Below are positions 8,643 to 15,747 of a stretch of 64,000 nucleotides of DNA, piece by piece. The stretch comes from Leifsonia sp052114085 (GTDB taxonomy: Bacteria; Actinomycetota; Actinomycetes; Actinomycetales; Microbacteriaceae). Location: the NCBI RefSeq assembly GCF_052114085.1, contig NZ_JBFREB010000001.1, positions 496,001-560,000 on the forward strand, given 5' to 3'. Position 1 is the stretch's first letter; each line of letters starts with the position of its first letter. Under the pieces are notes generated by a model that was not told where the DNA came from, did no database searches, and saw nothing but the letters and a program-made list of their open reading frames with translations. Position numbers and translations under genes: made by a program.

Positions 8643-10034
8643 ATGAGCTCGCGCGACGTGGATTCGGTGGCCGCAGGCTCCGCATCCCGCGATCGTGCGT
8701 CGGCCGGTGGCGTCCTCAGCCCGCAGTTCCGGTGGACCAGCATCGGGATGTGCCTGCTGATCACGCTTGCCGCATTCGAGGCGCTCGCCGTGACGACCAT
8801 CATGCCGGCGGTGAGCCGGGAGCTCGACGGCGCCGCGCTCTATGCGTTCGCGTTCGCCGGGCCGCTCGCCGTCAGTGTCGTCGGGATGGTGTCGGCCGGG
8901 GCCTGGGCGGATCGCGGCAACCCGCGGACGGCCCTCATCGGCTCGGTGGTGCTGTTCACCATCGGCTTGCTCGTCGCCGGCACTGCGCCGTCGATGGGGA
9001 TCTTCGTGGCCGGCCGTCTCATCCACGGTCTCGGCGGCGGAGCGCTGACAGTCGTCCTGTACGTGATCGTGGCCCGGGTCTATCCGCCCCGGCTGCATCC
9101 CCGGATCTTCGCCGGATTCGCGGCGGCCTGGGTCATCCCTTCGCTGATCGGACCGTTCATCGCCGGGGTCCTCGCCGAGACGGTCGGCTGGCGGTGGGTG
9201 TTCCTCGGCGTGGTCGTTCTGACGGCCCTCGCGATGCTGATGGTGGTGCCCGTGATGCACGGAGTGCTCGAAGCCCCGGCCGAGCCGGCACCGTTCCGCC
9301 CGGCCAGGCTGCTCTGGGCCGCGCTGCTCGCCGCGGCGGTTCTGGCGCTCACTCTCGCGGCCGAGACGACGGGGCCGGTCCAGTGGATCGTGCCGGTACT
9401 GGCCGCGGCGCTCGCCGCCTTCGCGATCCGGCCGCTGGTCCCGACGGGCACGCTGGTCGCGCGCCGGGGGCTGCCGAGCGTCATCCTCCTGCGCGCCATC
9501 GTGGCGGGGACATTCTTCGCGTCCGAAGTGTATGTGCCGCTCATCATGGTGACCGAGTACGGGCTGTCGGCTGCCGTCGCCGGCCTCGCGCTGACCGCGG
9601 CTGGGCTCACCTGGTCGGGCGCATCCTGGGTGCAGGGGCACTTCCCGCGCATCACGAACCGCACAGCCTCGTGGCTGGGCGCGCTCGGGCTGACGATCGC
9701 GCTCGCCGCCCTCATCGCGCTCGCCGTGTGGCACCTGAATCCGTTCGTCGCTGTCATCGCGTGGGCGTTCGCCGGAGCCGGGATGGGCATCCTGTACCCG
9801 CGGCTCGGCGTGCTGACCCTCGAGTACTCGACCAGCGACGACCAGGGCTTCAACAGTTCCGCGTTGTCGATCTCCGATGCGACCGGGTCCGCGGTGGCGC
9901 TGGCGGCGACAGCGATCGTCTTCGCCGCGCTCCGGGAGGCCGGAGGCGCCTGGCCGTTCGTTGGCGCCTTCGCCGTCTCAGCCGTGCTCTGCGGGCTCGC
10001 CTGGGTGATCGGCCCTCGCCTCCTGCGTCGTTAG
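8643..10034 (+). CDS. MFS transporter
   Basis: The 463-residue protein has a hydrophilic N-terminus of about 28 residues and then about 14 hydrophobic segments. The major-facilitator loop motif GAWADRGNPRTALIG lies after helix 2, and GRLIHGLGGGALTVVLYVIVARVYPP is typical of multidrug-type (DHA2-like) carriers. The ATG at 8643 lies 22 bases after the APC permease stop; an in-frame extension upstream runs through that gene and is rejected. The stop overlaps the convergent GntR-type regulator by four bases. The substrate is unknown. Confidence 0.85.
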   Translation: MSSRDVDSVAAGSASRDRASAGGVLSPQFRWTSIGMCLLITLAAFEALAVTTIMPAVSRELDGAALYAFAFAGPLAVSVVGMVSAGAWADRGNPRTALIGSVVLFTIGLLVAGTAPSMGIFVAGRLIHGLGGGALTVVLYVIVARVYPPRLHPRIFAGFAAAWVIPSLIGPFIAGVLAETVGWRWVFLGVVVLTALAMLMVVPVMHGVLEAPAEPAPFRPARLLWAALLAAAVLALTLAAETTGPVQWIVPVLAAALAAFAIRPLVPTGTLVARRGLPSVILLRAIVAGTFFASEVYVPLIMVTEYGLSAAVAGLALTAAGLTWSGASWVQGHFPRITNRTASWLGALGLTIALAALIALAVWHLNPFVAVIAWAFAGAGMGILYPRLGVLTLEYSTSDDQGFNSSALSISDATGSAVALAATAIVFAALREAGGAWPFVGAFAVSAVLCGLAWVIGPRLLRR

Positions 10035-10723
10035 CGCGCAGGGCGCTGGACCGCGCCGTCCGCCTCTTCGACGATCAGGCGCATGGCCTGCTCCGCTGCT
10101 GCGCCGTCTCCCCGGCGCACGGCCGCGGCGACCTCCTCGTGCAGCCGGATCGCCTCCGGGTTGGCGGTGTCGGGCATCAGCGAGTGGACGGTTCGCCCGT
10201 TGAGCGCCTCCGCCACCGCGCTGCTGAGCGCCGCGAACACCGGGTTGCCGGATGCTTCGAGCAGCACCCGGTGGAAGTCGCGGTCGTGCGCCAAGTACTC
10301 GTCACGGTCCGCGGACCGTTGCGTTGCCGCCATTCCGACGATCGCTGCGGTGAGGTCGCCGCACTGAGCCGGTGTGGCCCGCGCGCTCGCCAGCCGCGCC
10401 GCTACGGGCTCGACCGCCATCCGCAGTTCGCTGAGGTCTCCCAGCGCCGTCAGGCGGTCTGGGCCGGCGAGCCGCCAGTTCAGGATGCGCGGATCGAGCG
10501 CCTGCCACGAGGACTCCGGCATGACGACGGTGCCGCGGCGACGCCGTGCGTGCACCAATCCGAGCGACTCCAGCACCCGGATGCATTCCCTCAGGACGGT
10601 GCGCGAGATACCGAGGTTCTCGGGGGTGAGGACCGTCCCGACGGCGATATCGCCGGATACGATGCGCGCGCCGAGCGAGGCGATGGCCTGCTCATGCAGG
10701 GAGCCGGACGCTGGCTGGGACAC
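10031..10723 (-). CDS. FadR/GntR-family transcriptional regulator, probable gluconate regulator
   Basis: The N-terminal winged helix-turn-helix (about residues 8-75, with LGISRTVLRECIRVLESLGLVHARRRRGTVV) is followed by an FCD all-helical ligand domain with acidic and histidine metal/ligand positions (HDRDFHRVLLEASGNPVF). FCD regulators bind carboxylic acids. Placement next to gntP and gntK on the opposite strand points to gluconate-responsive repression. I chose GTG 10723; an in-frame TTG at 10759 would add 12 residues and neither has a strong ribosome site. An inverted repeat between this gene and gntP is a likely operator. Confidence 0.85.
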   Translation of the reverse strand: MSQPASGSLHEQAIASLGARIVSGDIAVGTVLTPENLGISRTVLRECIRVLESLGLVHARRRRGTVVMPESSWQALDPRILNWRLAGPDRLTALGDLSELRMAVEPVAARLASARATPAQCGDLTAAIVGMAATQRSADRDEYLAHDRDFHRVLLEASGNPVFAALSSAVAEALNGRTVHSLMPDTANPEAIRLHEEVAAAVRRGDGAAAEQAMRLIVEEADGAVQRPAR

Positions 10724-10797
10724 GGAATCATTATCTGCGGTGCGGACTCGTCCGGTCAATTCGACGTGTCCCTCGATTACGTCCGCTTTTAGGTTCG

Positions 10798-10816
10798 CTG
10801 ATTAGACACAAATCAG
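10798..10816. promoter_or_regulatory. Candidate operator of the gluconate operon
   Basis: CTGATT (10798-10803) and AATCAG (10811-10816) form a perfect six-base inverted repeat around a seven-base spacer. It lies in the divergent region between the GntR-type regulator and gntP, about 50 bases upstream of the gntP start. Position and symmetry fit a dimeric GntR-family operator. No classical -35/-10 pair is obvious beside it. Confidence 0.45.
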
Positions 10817-10865
10817 ATTTATTTCTAGAGTGTTCCTGCCCCACCCCTCACGATCAAGGATGCTC

Positions 10866-12287
10866 ATGAACACAGCACTGCTCGCGGGTCTCGCCGCGGC
10901 TGCGGCCCCGACCCCCGCCCCCACACCCACCGCACCGGAGGGCCAGCTCATCGTGGCCGCCCTTGCCGGCATCGCGGTGATCGTCGTCCTCATCACCTGG
11001 CTCAAGCTCCACCCCTTCCTCTCCCTGCTGCTCGGCTCGCTCGTCGCGGGCCTCGCCGCCGGCATGGCCGCGGATGCGGCGATCGCTAGCTTCATCACCG
11101 GCTTCGGCAACACCATGGGCAGCGTCGGAGTGCTCATCGGCCTGGGCGCGATGTACGGAAAGCTGCTCGCCGACTCCGGGGGCGCAGACCGCATCGTCGA
11201 CACTCTGGTCTCACGCACGAGCGCCCGGCTGCTGCCGTGGACGATGGGCGCTGTCGGCGCGATCATCGGCCTCCCCATGTTCTTCGAGGTCGGCCTCGTG
11301 CTGCTGATGCCCGTCATCATCCTGGTGACCCGCCGCTCCGGACTGCCGCTGATGCGCATCGCGCTTCCCACCATCGCCGGTCTCTCCGCCATGCACGGGC
11401 TCGTCCCGCCGCACCCCGGGCCGCTCGTCGCCATCGCTGCGCTCGGCGCCAACCTCGGCCTGACCCTCGCCTTCGGCGTGCTGGTCGCCATTCCGACGAT
11501 CGCCCTCGCCGGCCCGCTGTTCAGCCGCCTCGCCGCGAAGTGGGTGCCGGTCGGCGTCCCGAACCTGTTCGTCGCCGAAGAGGGTGACGACACCTCCCGT
11601 CGCCGGCCGTCCTTCGTCGCCGCGCTGGTGAGCATCCTGCTCCCGGTCGTCCTCATGCTCGGCAAGGCTCTCGCCGACATCGTGTCGCCGACGGCTTCGC
11701 CGGCCTGGAAGGGCGTGCTCGACTTCCTCGGAACGCCGGTCATCGCCCTGACCGTCGCAGTGCTCGCCGGTCTGCTGCTCCTCGGGGTCGGCGGAGGGAT
11801 GGACCGCAAGGCGATCCAGACGAGCCTGAGTGCCTCGTTGCCTCCGATCGCGGGCATCCTGCTCATCGTTGGCGCGGGTGGCGGTTTCAAGCAGGTGCTG
11901 GTGGACACCGGCATCGGGCAGGTCATCGCAGGCTGGGCGACCGGGGCGAGCGGCATCGTGGTGCTGCTGCTGGCCTGGACGGTCGCGGCCCTCATCCGCA
12001 TCGCTACCGGCTCGGCGACGGTGGCGACGGTCACGGCCGCCGGCATCCTCCTGCCGCTGACCGAGCACCTGTCGGTGCCGATGGTCTCGCTCATGGTGCT
12101 GGCGATCGGAGCGGGCTCCGTCTTCCTCTCGCATGTGAATGACGCCGGCTTCTGGCTGGTGAAGGAGTACCTCGGCCTCAGCATCCCTCAGACGCTGAAG
12201 AGCTGGACGGTGCTGGAATGCATCGTCTCGGTCGTCGGGCTGGCCGGGGTGCTGATCCTGAGCCTCTTCGTCGGCGGCCTCGGGTGA
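10866..12287 (+). CDS. gntP: Gluconate:H+ symporter (GntP family)
   Basis: This 473-residue carrier belongs to the GntP family, which imports gluconate with protons. It shows about 12 to 14 hydrophobic segments and family blocks such as LKLHPFLSLLLGSLVAG near the N-terminus, LVPPHPGPL (about residue 180) and a C-terminal HVNDAGFWLVKEYLGLS. The ATG at 10866 is selected because AAGGA (10856-10860) stands five bases upstream; a nearby ATG at 10860 would overlap that ribosome site. The stop overlaps the GTG of gntK (GTGA), so import and phosphorylation are translationally coupled. Confidence 0.92.
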   Translation: MNTALLAGLAAAAAPTPAPTPTAPEGQLIVAALAGIAVIVVLITWLKLHPFLSLLLGSLVAGLAAGMAADAAIASFITGFGNTMGSVGVLIGLGAMYGKLLADSGGADRIVDTLVSRTSARLLPWTMGAVGAIIGLPMFFEVGLVLLMPVIILVTRRSGLPLMRIALPTIAGLSAMHGLVPPHPGPLVAIAALGANLGLTLAFGVLVAIPTIALAGPLFSRLAAKWVPVGVPNLFVAEEGDDTSRRRPSFVAALVSILLPVVLMLGKALADIVSPTASPAWKGVLDFLGTPVIALTVAVLAGLLLLGVGGGMDRKAIQTSLSASLPPIAGILLIVGAGGGFKQVLVDTGIGQVIAGWATGASGIVVLLLAWTVAALIRIATGSATVATVTAAGILLPLTEHLSVPMVSLMVLAIGAGSVFLSHVNDAGFWLVKEYLGLSIPQTLKSWTVLECIVSVVGLAGVLILSLFVGGLG

Positions 12288-12793
12288 CTCCGGTGCGCGC
12301 GGTCGTCGTGATGGGCGTCGCCGGGTGCGGCAAGTCAACGGTCGCCTCCCTGCTCGCCGAACGACTCGGCTGGGACCTGCTGGAGGGCGACAGCCTCCAT
12401 CCGGCGGCGAATGTCGAGCGGATGGGCGCGGGAACGCCGCTCACCGACGAGGACCGCGCGCCGTGGCTGGCCGCCATCGCATCATGGATGGACGAGCGGC
12501 TGTCGGCCGGCCGGCCGGTCGTGGTCACCTGCTCGGCCCTCACGCGCCGGTATCGCGACGTGCTGCGACGGGACGACGTGGCCTTCCTGCACCTGACGGG
12601 GTCGAGCGAGTTGCTCGCGCAGCGCCTGGCGGCCCGCGAGCACCACTTCATGAAGGCCGGGATGCTGCAGTCGCAACTCGACCTGCTCGAGCCGCCCGGT
12701 GCGGGGGAGCGTCACGTCACGCTCGACATCGGCGCGACTCCCGCAGCGCTGGCCGATCGCGCCTCCGCCGCCCTAGCCCTCCCTACCTCCTAA
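12284..12793 (+). CDS. gntK: Gluconokinase
   Basis: Phosphorylates gluconate to 6-phosphogluconate, feeding the pentose phosphate pathway. The 169-residue protein has the P-loop GVAGCGKST at residues 11-19, then the family block LLEGDSLHPAANVERMGAGTPLTDEDRAPWL and CSALTRRYRDVLR, typical of GntK. The length is normal for the family. The GTG start at 12284 overlaps the gntP stop by four bases. A longer in-frame ATG upstream inside gntP is unlikely because the P-loop would sit too far from the N-terminus. Confidence 0.93.
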   Translation: MTPVRAVVVMGVAGCGKSTVASLLAERLGWDLLEGDSLHPAANVERMGAGTPLTDEDRAPWLAAIASWMDERLSAGRPVVVTCSALTRRYRDVLRRDDVAFLHLTGSSELLAQRLAAREHHFMKAGMLQSQLDLLEPPGAGERHVTLDIGATPAALADRASAALALPTS

Positions 12794-12816
12794 GCCCCTG
12801 ACCCCGCCCCCCGCCA

Positions 12817-12876
12817 TCGAGTCCGCGAACTTTGGACGCGACGCGCCGTTCGCCCGTGCAGTCTTCGCGGACTCGA
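12817..12876. terminator. Long inverted repeat between gntK and xylB (convergent)
   Basis: A perfect 13-base inverted repeat (TCGAGTCCGCGAA at 12817-12829 and its complement at 12864-12876) flanks 34 bases. It lies in the 115-base gap between two convergent genes. C-rich and G-rich tracts outside the arms could extend pairing. There is no T-tract, so this would be a bidirectional terminator-like or palindromic repeat element rather than a textbook terminator. Confidence 0.5.
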
Positions 12877-12908
12877 CGGTGCGGGCGGGGGGCTGGCGGG
12901 GGTACGGG

Positions 12909-14375
12909 TTAGGCGCGGGCGGCGGCGTATTGGGCGCGGATGAGGGCGTGGGTGTCGACGGGGAGCGTTGCCGAGGTTTCGACGGTCCAGTCGGGGCGGG
13001 TGCCGGTCAGGGCCCAGGCGGCCTGAACGGCCCCGCCGTCGGCCACGTATTCGCCGGGAGCCGGAACCTCGACGGGGGCGTCGAAGACCTGGGCGGCGAC
13101 GTGCGCGACCGCCGGGTTCTGGGCTGCGCCCCCGATGAGCAGGATGCGGCGCTCGCGGACGCCGACCGCACGTACGGCGTCGAGGCCGTCGGCGAGCCCG
13201 CACAGCATCCCCTCGATCGCCGCCCGCGCCAGGTTGGCCGGCGTGGTCGACGCGAGGGTGAGCCCGTGGACGCTGGCCTTCGCGTCCGGCAGGTTCGGGG
13301 TCCGTTCGCCCTCGAAGTACGGGACGAGCACCACCCCGCCTGAACCAGGCTCGGCGCCGAGCGCCAGCTCGGACAGGCGGTCGTGGTCGACGGAGAGCAG
13401 CCCGGCGATCGAGCCGAGCACGCGCGCCGCGTTGAGGGTGGCGATGAGGGGGAGGGACACTCCCGAGGCGTCCGCGAAGCCGGCGACCGTGCCGGAGGCG
13501 TCGGCGACGGGCGCATCCGTCACCGCGAAGACAGTTCCGGAGGTGCCGATGGAGACGATCACGTCGCCCTCCGCTGCTCCGAGGCCGAGGGCCGCGCCGG
13601 CGTTGTCGCCCGCACCGGGCCCGACCAGCACGCCGGACGGGGTGCGCCCGGCGGCCTCCGACGGGCCGAGCACGCGCGGGAGTACCACGGCGCCCGGCGA
13701 CGCTGTCTTGTCGTCGCCTGCGGTGCCTGCGGTGTCCGCGCCGCCTGCCTCGCGTCCCGGCCGTCCGAGCGCCCGCTCGAACAGGTCGAGGTCGTACGCA
13801 CCGGTCGCGGCGCTCCAGTACGCGGTTCCGCTCGCATCGGAGCGGTCGGTGGTCAGCTCCTCGAGGTCCGGACCGTGCTCGCTCTCGCCCGCCGGTCCGT
13901 AGCCGCGCAGACGCCAGGTCAGCCAGTCATGGGGGAGCGCGACGGCCGCGACGCGGTCCGCGTTCGCCGGCTCCGCATCCCGGAGCCAGCGCAGCTTGGT
14001 CGCGGTGAAGGAGGCCACCGGAACCACGCCGACGCGGGTCGCGTACTCCTCCGCGCCGATTTCCGCGATCAGGTCCCGGGCGGCCTGGGCCGAGCGGGTG
14101 TCGTTCCAGAGCAGGGCGTCGCGGATCACGCGACCGTCCGCATCCAGCACCACCATTCCGTGCTGCTGCCCGGCGATGGAGATCGCGTCCACGTCGTCGA
14201 GGCCGCCGGCGGCAGCGAGCGCCTCCTGCAGGGCGGCCCACCAGGCGGCCGGGTCGACCTCGGTGCCGTCGGGATGCGCGGCTCGCCCTGAGCGCACCAG
14301 CGCCCCTGTCTCGAGGTCGCGTACGACCACCTTGCAGCTCTGGGTCGACGAGTCGACGCCGGCAACCAATGTCAC
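12909..14375 (-). CDS. xylB: Xylulokinase
   Basis: This FGGY-family kinase converts D-xylulose to xylulose 5-phosphate. The N-terminal ATPase lobe begins VAGVDSSTQSCKVVV; AGQQHGMVVLD is the sugar-contact segment, and GPGAGDNAGAALGLG in the middle carries the conserved catalytic aspartate. The C-terminal RRILLIGGAAQNPAVAHVAAQVF is the second ATP-binding block. The length is about 488 residues, usual for XylB. GTG 14375 follows GAGG at reasonable spacing; GTG 14390 is a possible alternative. It lies downstream of xylA on the same strand, separated by a strong hairpin. Confidence 0.92.
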   Translation of the reverse strand: MTLVAGVDSSTQSCKVVVRDLETGALVRSGRAAHPDGTEVDPAAWWAALQEALAAAGGLDDVDAISIAGQQHGMVVLDADGRVIRDALLWNDTRSAQAARDLIAEIGAEEYATRVGVVPVASFTATKLRWLRDAEPANADRVAAVALPHDWLTWRLRGYGPAGESEHGPDLEELTTDRSDASGTAYWSAATGAYDLDLFERALGRPGREAGGADTAGTAGDDKTASPGAVVLPRVLGPSEAAGRTPSGVLVGPGAGDNAGAALGLGAAEGDVIVSIGTSGTVFAVTDAPVADASGTVAGFADASGVSLPLIATLNAARVLGSIAGLLSVDHDRLSELALGAEPGSGGVVLVPYFEGERTPNLPDAKASVHGLTLASTTPANLARAAIEGMLCGLADGLDAVRAVGVRERRILLIGGAAQNPAVAHVAAQVFDAPVEVPAPGEYVADGGAVQAAWALTGTRPDWTVETSATLPVDTHALIRAQYAAARA

Positions 14376-14397
14376 GTCAGGGGGCCTCACGTTCGGT

Positions 14398-14454
14398 CGA
14401 AGTGCACGTCGTGGTCGCTATTCGAGCGGAATAGCGACCACAAGGTGCACTTCG
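14398..14454. repeat. Palindromic intergenic element between xylA and xylB
   Basis: This is a long hairpin: outer arms CGAAGTGCAC (14398-14407) and its complement (14445-14454), inner arms GTGGTCGCTATT (14411-14422) and its complement (14430-14441), loop CGAGCGG. The inner arm sequence recurs at 25183, so this is a copy of an interspersed palindromic family. In the xylA-xylB transcript it would fold between the two genes and could attenuate read-through or protect the xylA message. Confidence 0.65.
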
Positions 14455-14481
14455 GGGGATGGGACGGGGGATTGGGACGGG

Positions 14482-15672
14482 TCAGCGGGCGCCGAGCAGG
14501 TGCTCGAGGGCCAGCTGCTGCAGCCGGACGAAGCCGAAGCCCTTACCGCCGAAGTATGCGTCGGCGTCAAAGTCCTCGAACGCGGCGCGGTCGGCGATCA
14601 GGTCGTCGTAGCTCTCGCCGTCACCCAGCGTCGGACGCGACAGCTCGGTGACGCGCGAGGCCTCGAGCGCCTCCTGCACCTCCGGGTCGGCGCGGAACGA
14701 CTGCGCGCGCTCCTTCAGGAGCAGGTAGGTGCGCATGTTGGCGGCGGCCGAATCCCAGACACCGGTGATGTCCTCGGTGCGGGACGGCTTGTAGTCGAAG
14801 TGGCGCGGGCCGTCGTACGCCGGTGCACCGTTCGGGCCGCCGTTCTCGAGCAGGTCGACGAGCGCGAACGCGTTCTGCAGGTCGCCGTGGCCGAAGACGA
14901 GGTCCTGGTCGTACTTGATGCCGCGCTGGCCGTTGAGGTCGATGTGGAAGAGCTTGCCCTGGTACAGCGCCTGGGCGATGCCGGCCGCGAAGTTCAGTCC
15001 GGCCATCTGCTCGTGGCCGACCTCGGGGTTCACGCCCACGAGCTCGGGACGCTCCAGCGTCTCGATGAAGGCGAGCGCGTGGCCGAGGGTCGGCAGCAGG
15101 ATGTCGCCGCGCGGCTCGTTCGGCTTCGGCTCGATGGCGAAGCGGATGTCGTAGCCCTTGTCGGTGACGTAGTCGCCGAGCAGGTTGACGGCCTCGCGGT
15201 AGCGCTCGAGCGCGGCGCGGATGTCCTTCGCCGAGTCGTACTCGGCACCCTCGCGGCCACCCCACATGACGAACGTCTTGGCGCCGAGTTCGGCGGCCAG
15301 GTCGAGGTTGCGGAGCACCTTGCGCAGGGCGAAGCGGCGCACGGCGCGGTCGTTGGAGGTGAACCCGCCGTCCTTGAAGACGGGAGCGCTGAACAGGTTG
15401 GTGGTGACCATCGGCACGATGATGCCGGTGTCGGCGAGCACCTGCTTGAGGCGGTCGATCTGCTTCTGACGCTCTGCGTCGGTGGAGCCGAAGGCGAACA
15501 GGTCGTCGTCGTGGAAGGTGAGGCCGTAGGCGCCGAGCTCGTTCAGCTTGGTGACGGCCTCGACCACGTCGAGCTGGGGGCGGGTGGGGCCGCCGAACGG
15601 GTCCGTCCCGTTGTAGCCGATGGTCCAGAGACCGAACGAGAACTTGTCGGCACGGGTAGGGGTGAGGCTCAT
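14482..15672 (-). CDS. xylA: Xylose isomerase
   Basis: Isomerises D-xylose to D-xylulose. The 396 residues match the short (class I, actinobacterial) form. Visible active-site segments are TFHDDDL (catalytic His and Asp, about residue 53), EPKPNEPRGD (Lys and Glu, about residue 180), GVNPEVGHEQMAGLNF and HIDLNGQRGIKYDQD (metal ligands). The ATG at 15672 has AAGGA five bases upstream. Its promoter region contains a TTTGTTG/CAATAAA inverted repeat suggesting sugar-responsive control. xylB follows downstream. Confidence 0.96.
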   Translation of the reverse strand: MSLTPTRADKFSFGLWTIGYNGTDPFGGPTRPQLDVVEAVTKLNELGAYGLTFHDDDLFAFGSTDAERQKQIDRLKQVLADTGIIVPMVTTNLFSAPVFKDGGFTSNDRAVRRFALRKVLRNLDLAAELGAKTFVMWGGREGAEYDSAKDIRAALERYREAVNLLGDYVTDKGYDIRFAIEPKPNEPRGDILLPTLGHALAFIETLERPELVGVNPEVGHEQMAGLNFAAGIAQALYQGKLFHIDLNGQRGIKYDQDLVFGHGDLQNAFALVDLLENGGPNGAPAYDGPRHFDYKPSRTEDITGVWDSAAANMRTYLLLKERAQSFRADPEVQEALEASRVTELSRPTLGDGESYDDLIADRAAFEDFDADAYFGGKGFGFVRLQQLALEHLLGAR

Positions 15673-15697
15673 GGGGTTCCTTCAGCTTCGTCGGTGA

Positions 15698-15714
15698 TTT
15701 GTTGTTTCAATAAA
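15698..15714. promoter_or_regulatory. Candidate regulator-binding palindrome upstream of xylA
   Basis: TTTGTTGTTTCAATAAA, 26 to 42 bases upstream of the xylA start, is a near-perfect inverted repeat (seven-base arms, one mismatch, three-base centre). AT-rich palindromes of this type are bound by ROK-family xylose regulators, two of which are encoded in this window. A related TTTGTTG half-site appears before the second sugar-importer operon (29,775-29,769, minus strand). The assignment is by position and resemblance only. Confidence 0.45.
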
Positions 15715-15747
15715 CTTATACCGCACCAGAGCGCTCGGCGCGAGTGC

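Noticed and set aside
7166..8803. Minus-strand open frame of more than 500 codons upstream of the antiporter
   Set aside because: It lies opposite the APC permease and MFS genes, has low-complexity Arg/Gln/His/Asp-rich content typical of a high-GC shadow frame, and the antiporter has its own strong ribosome site at 7165.
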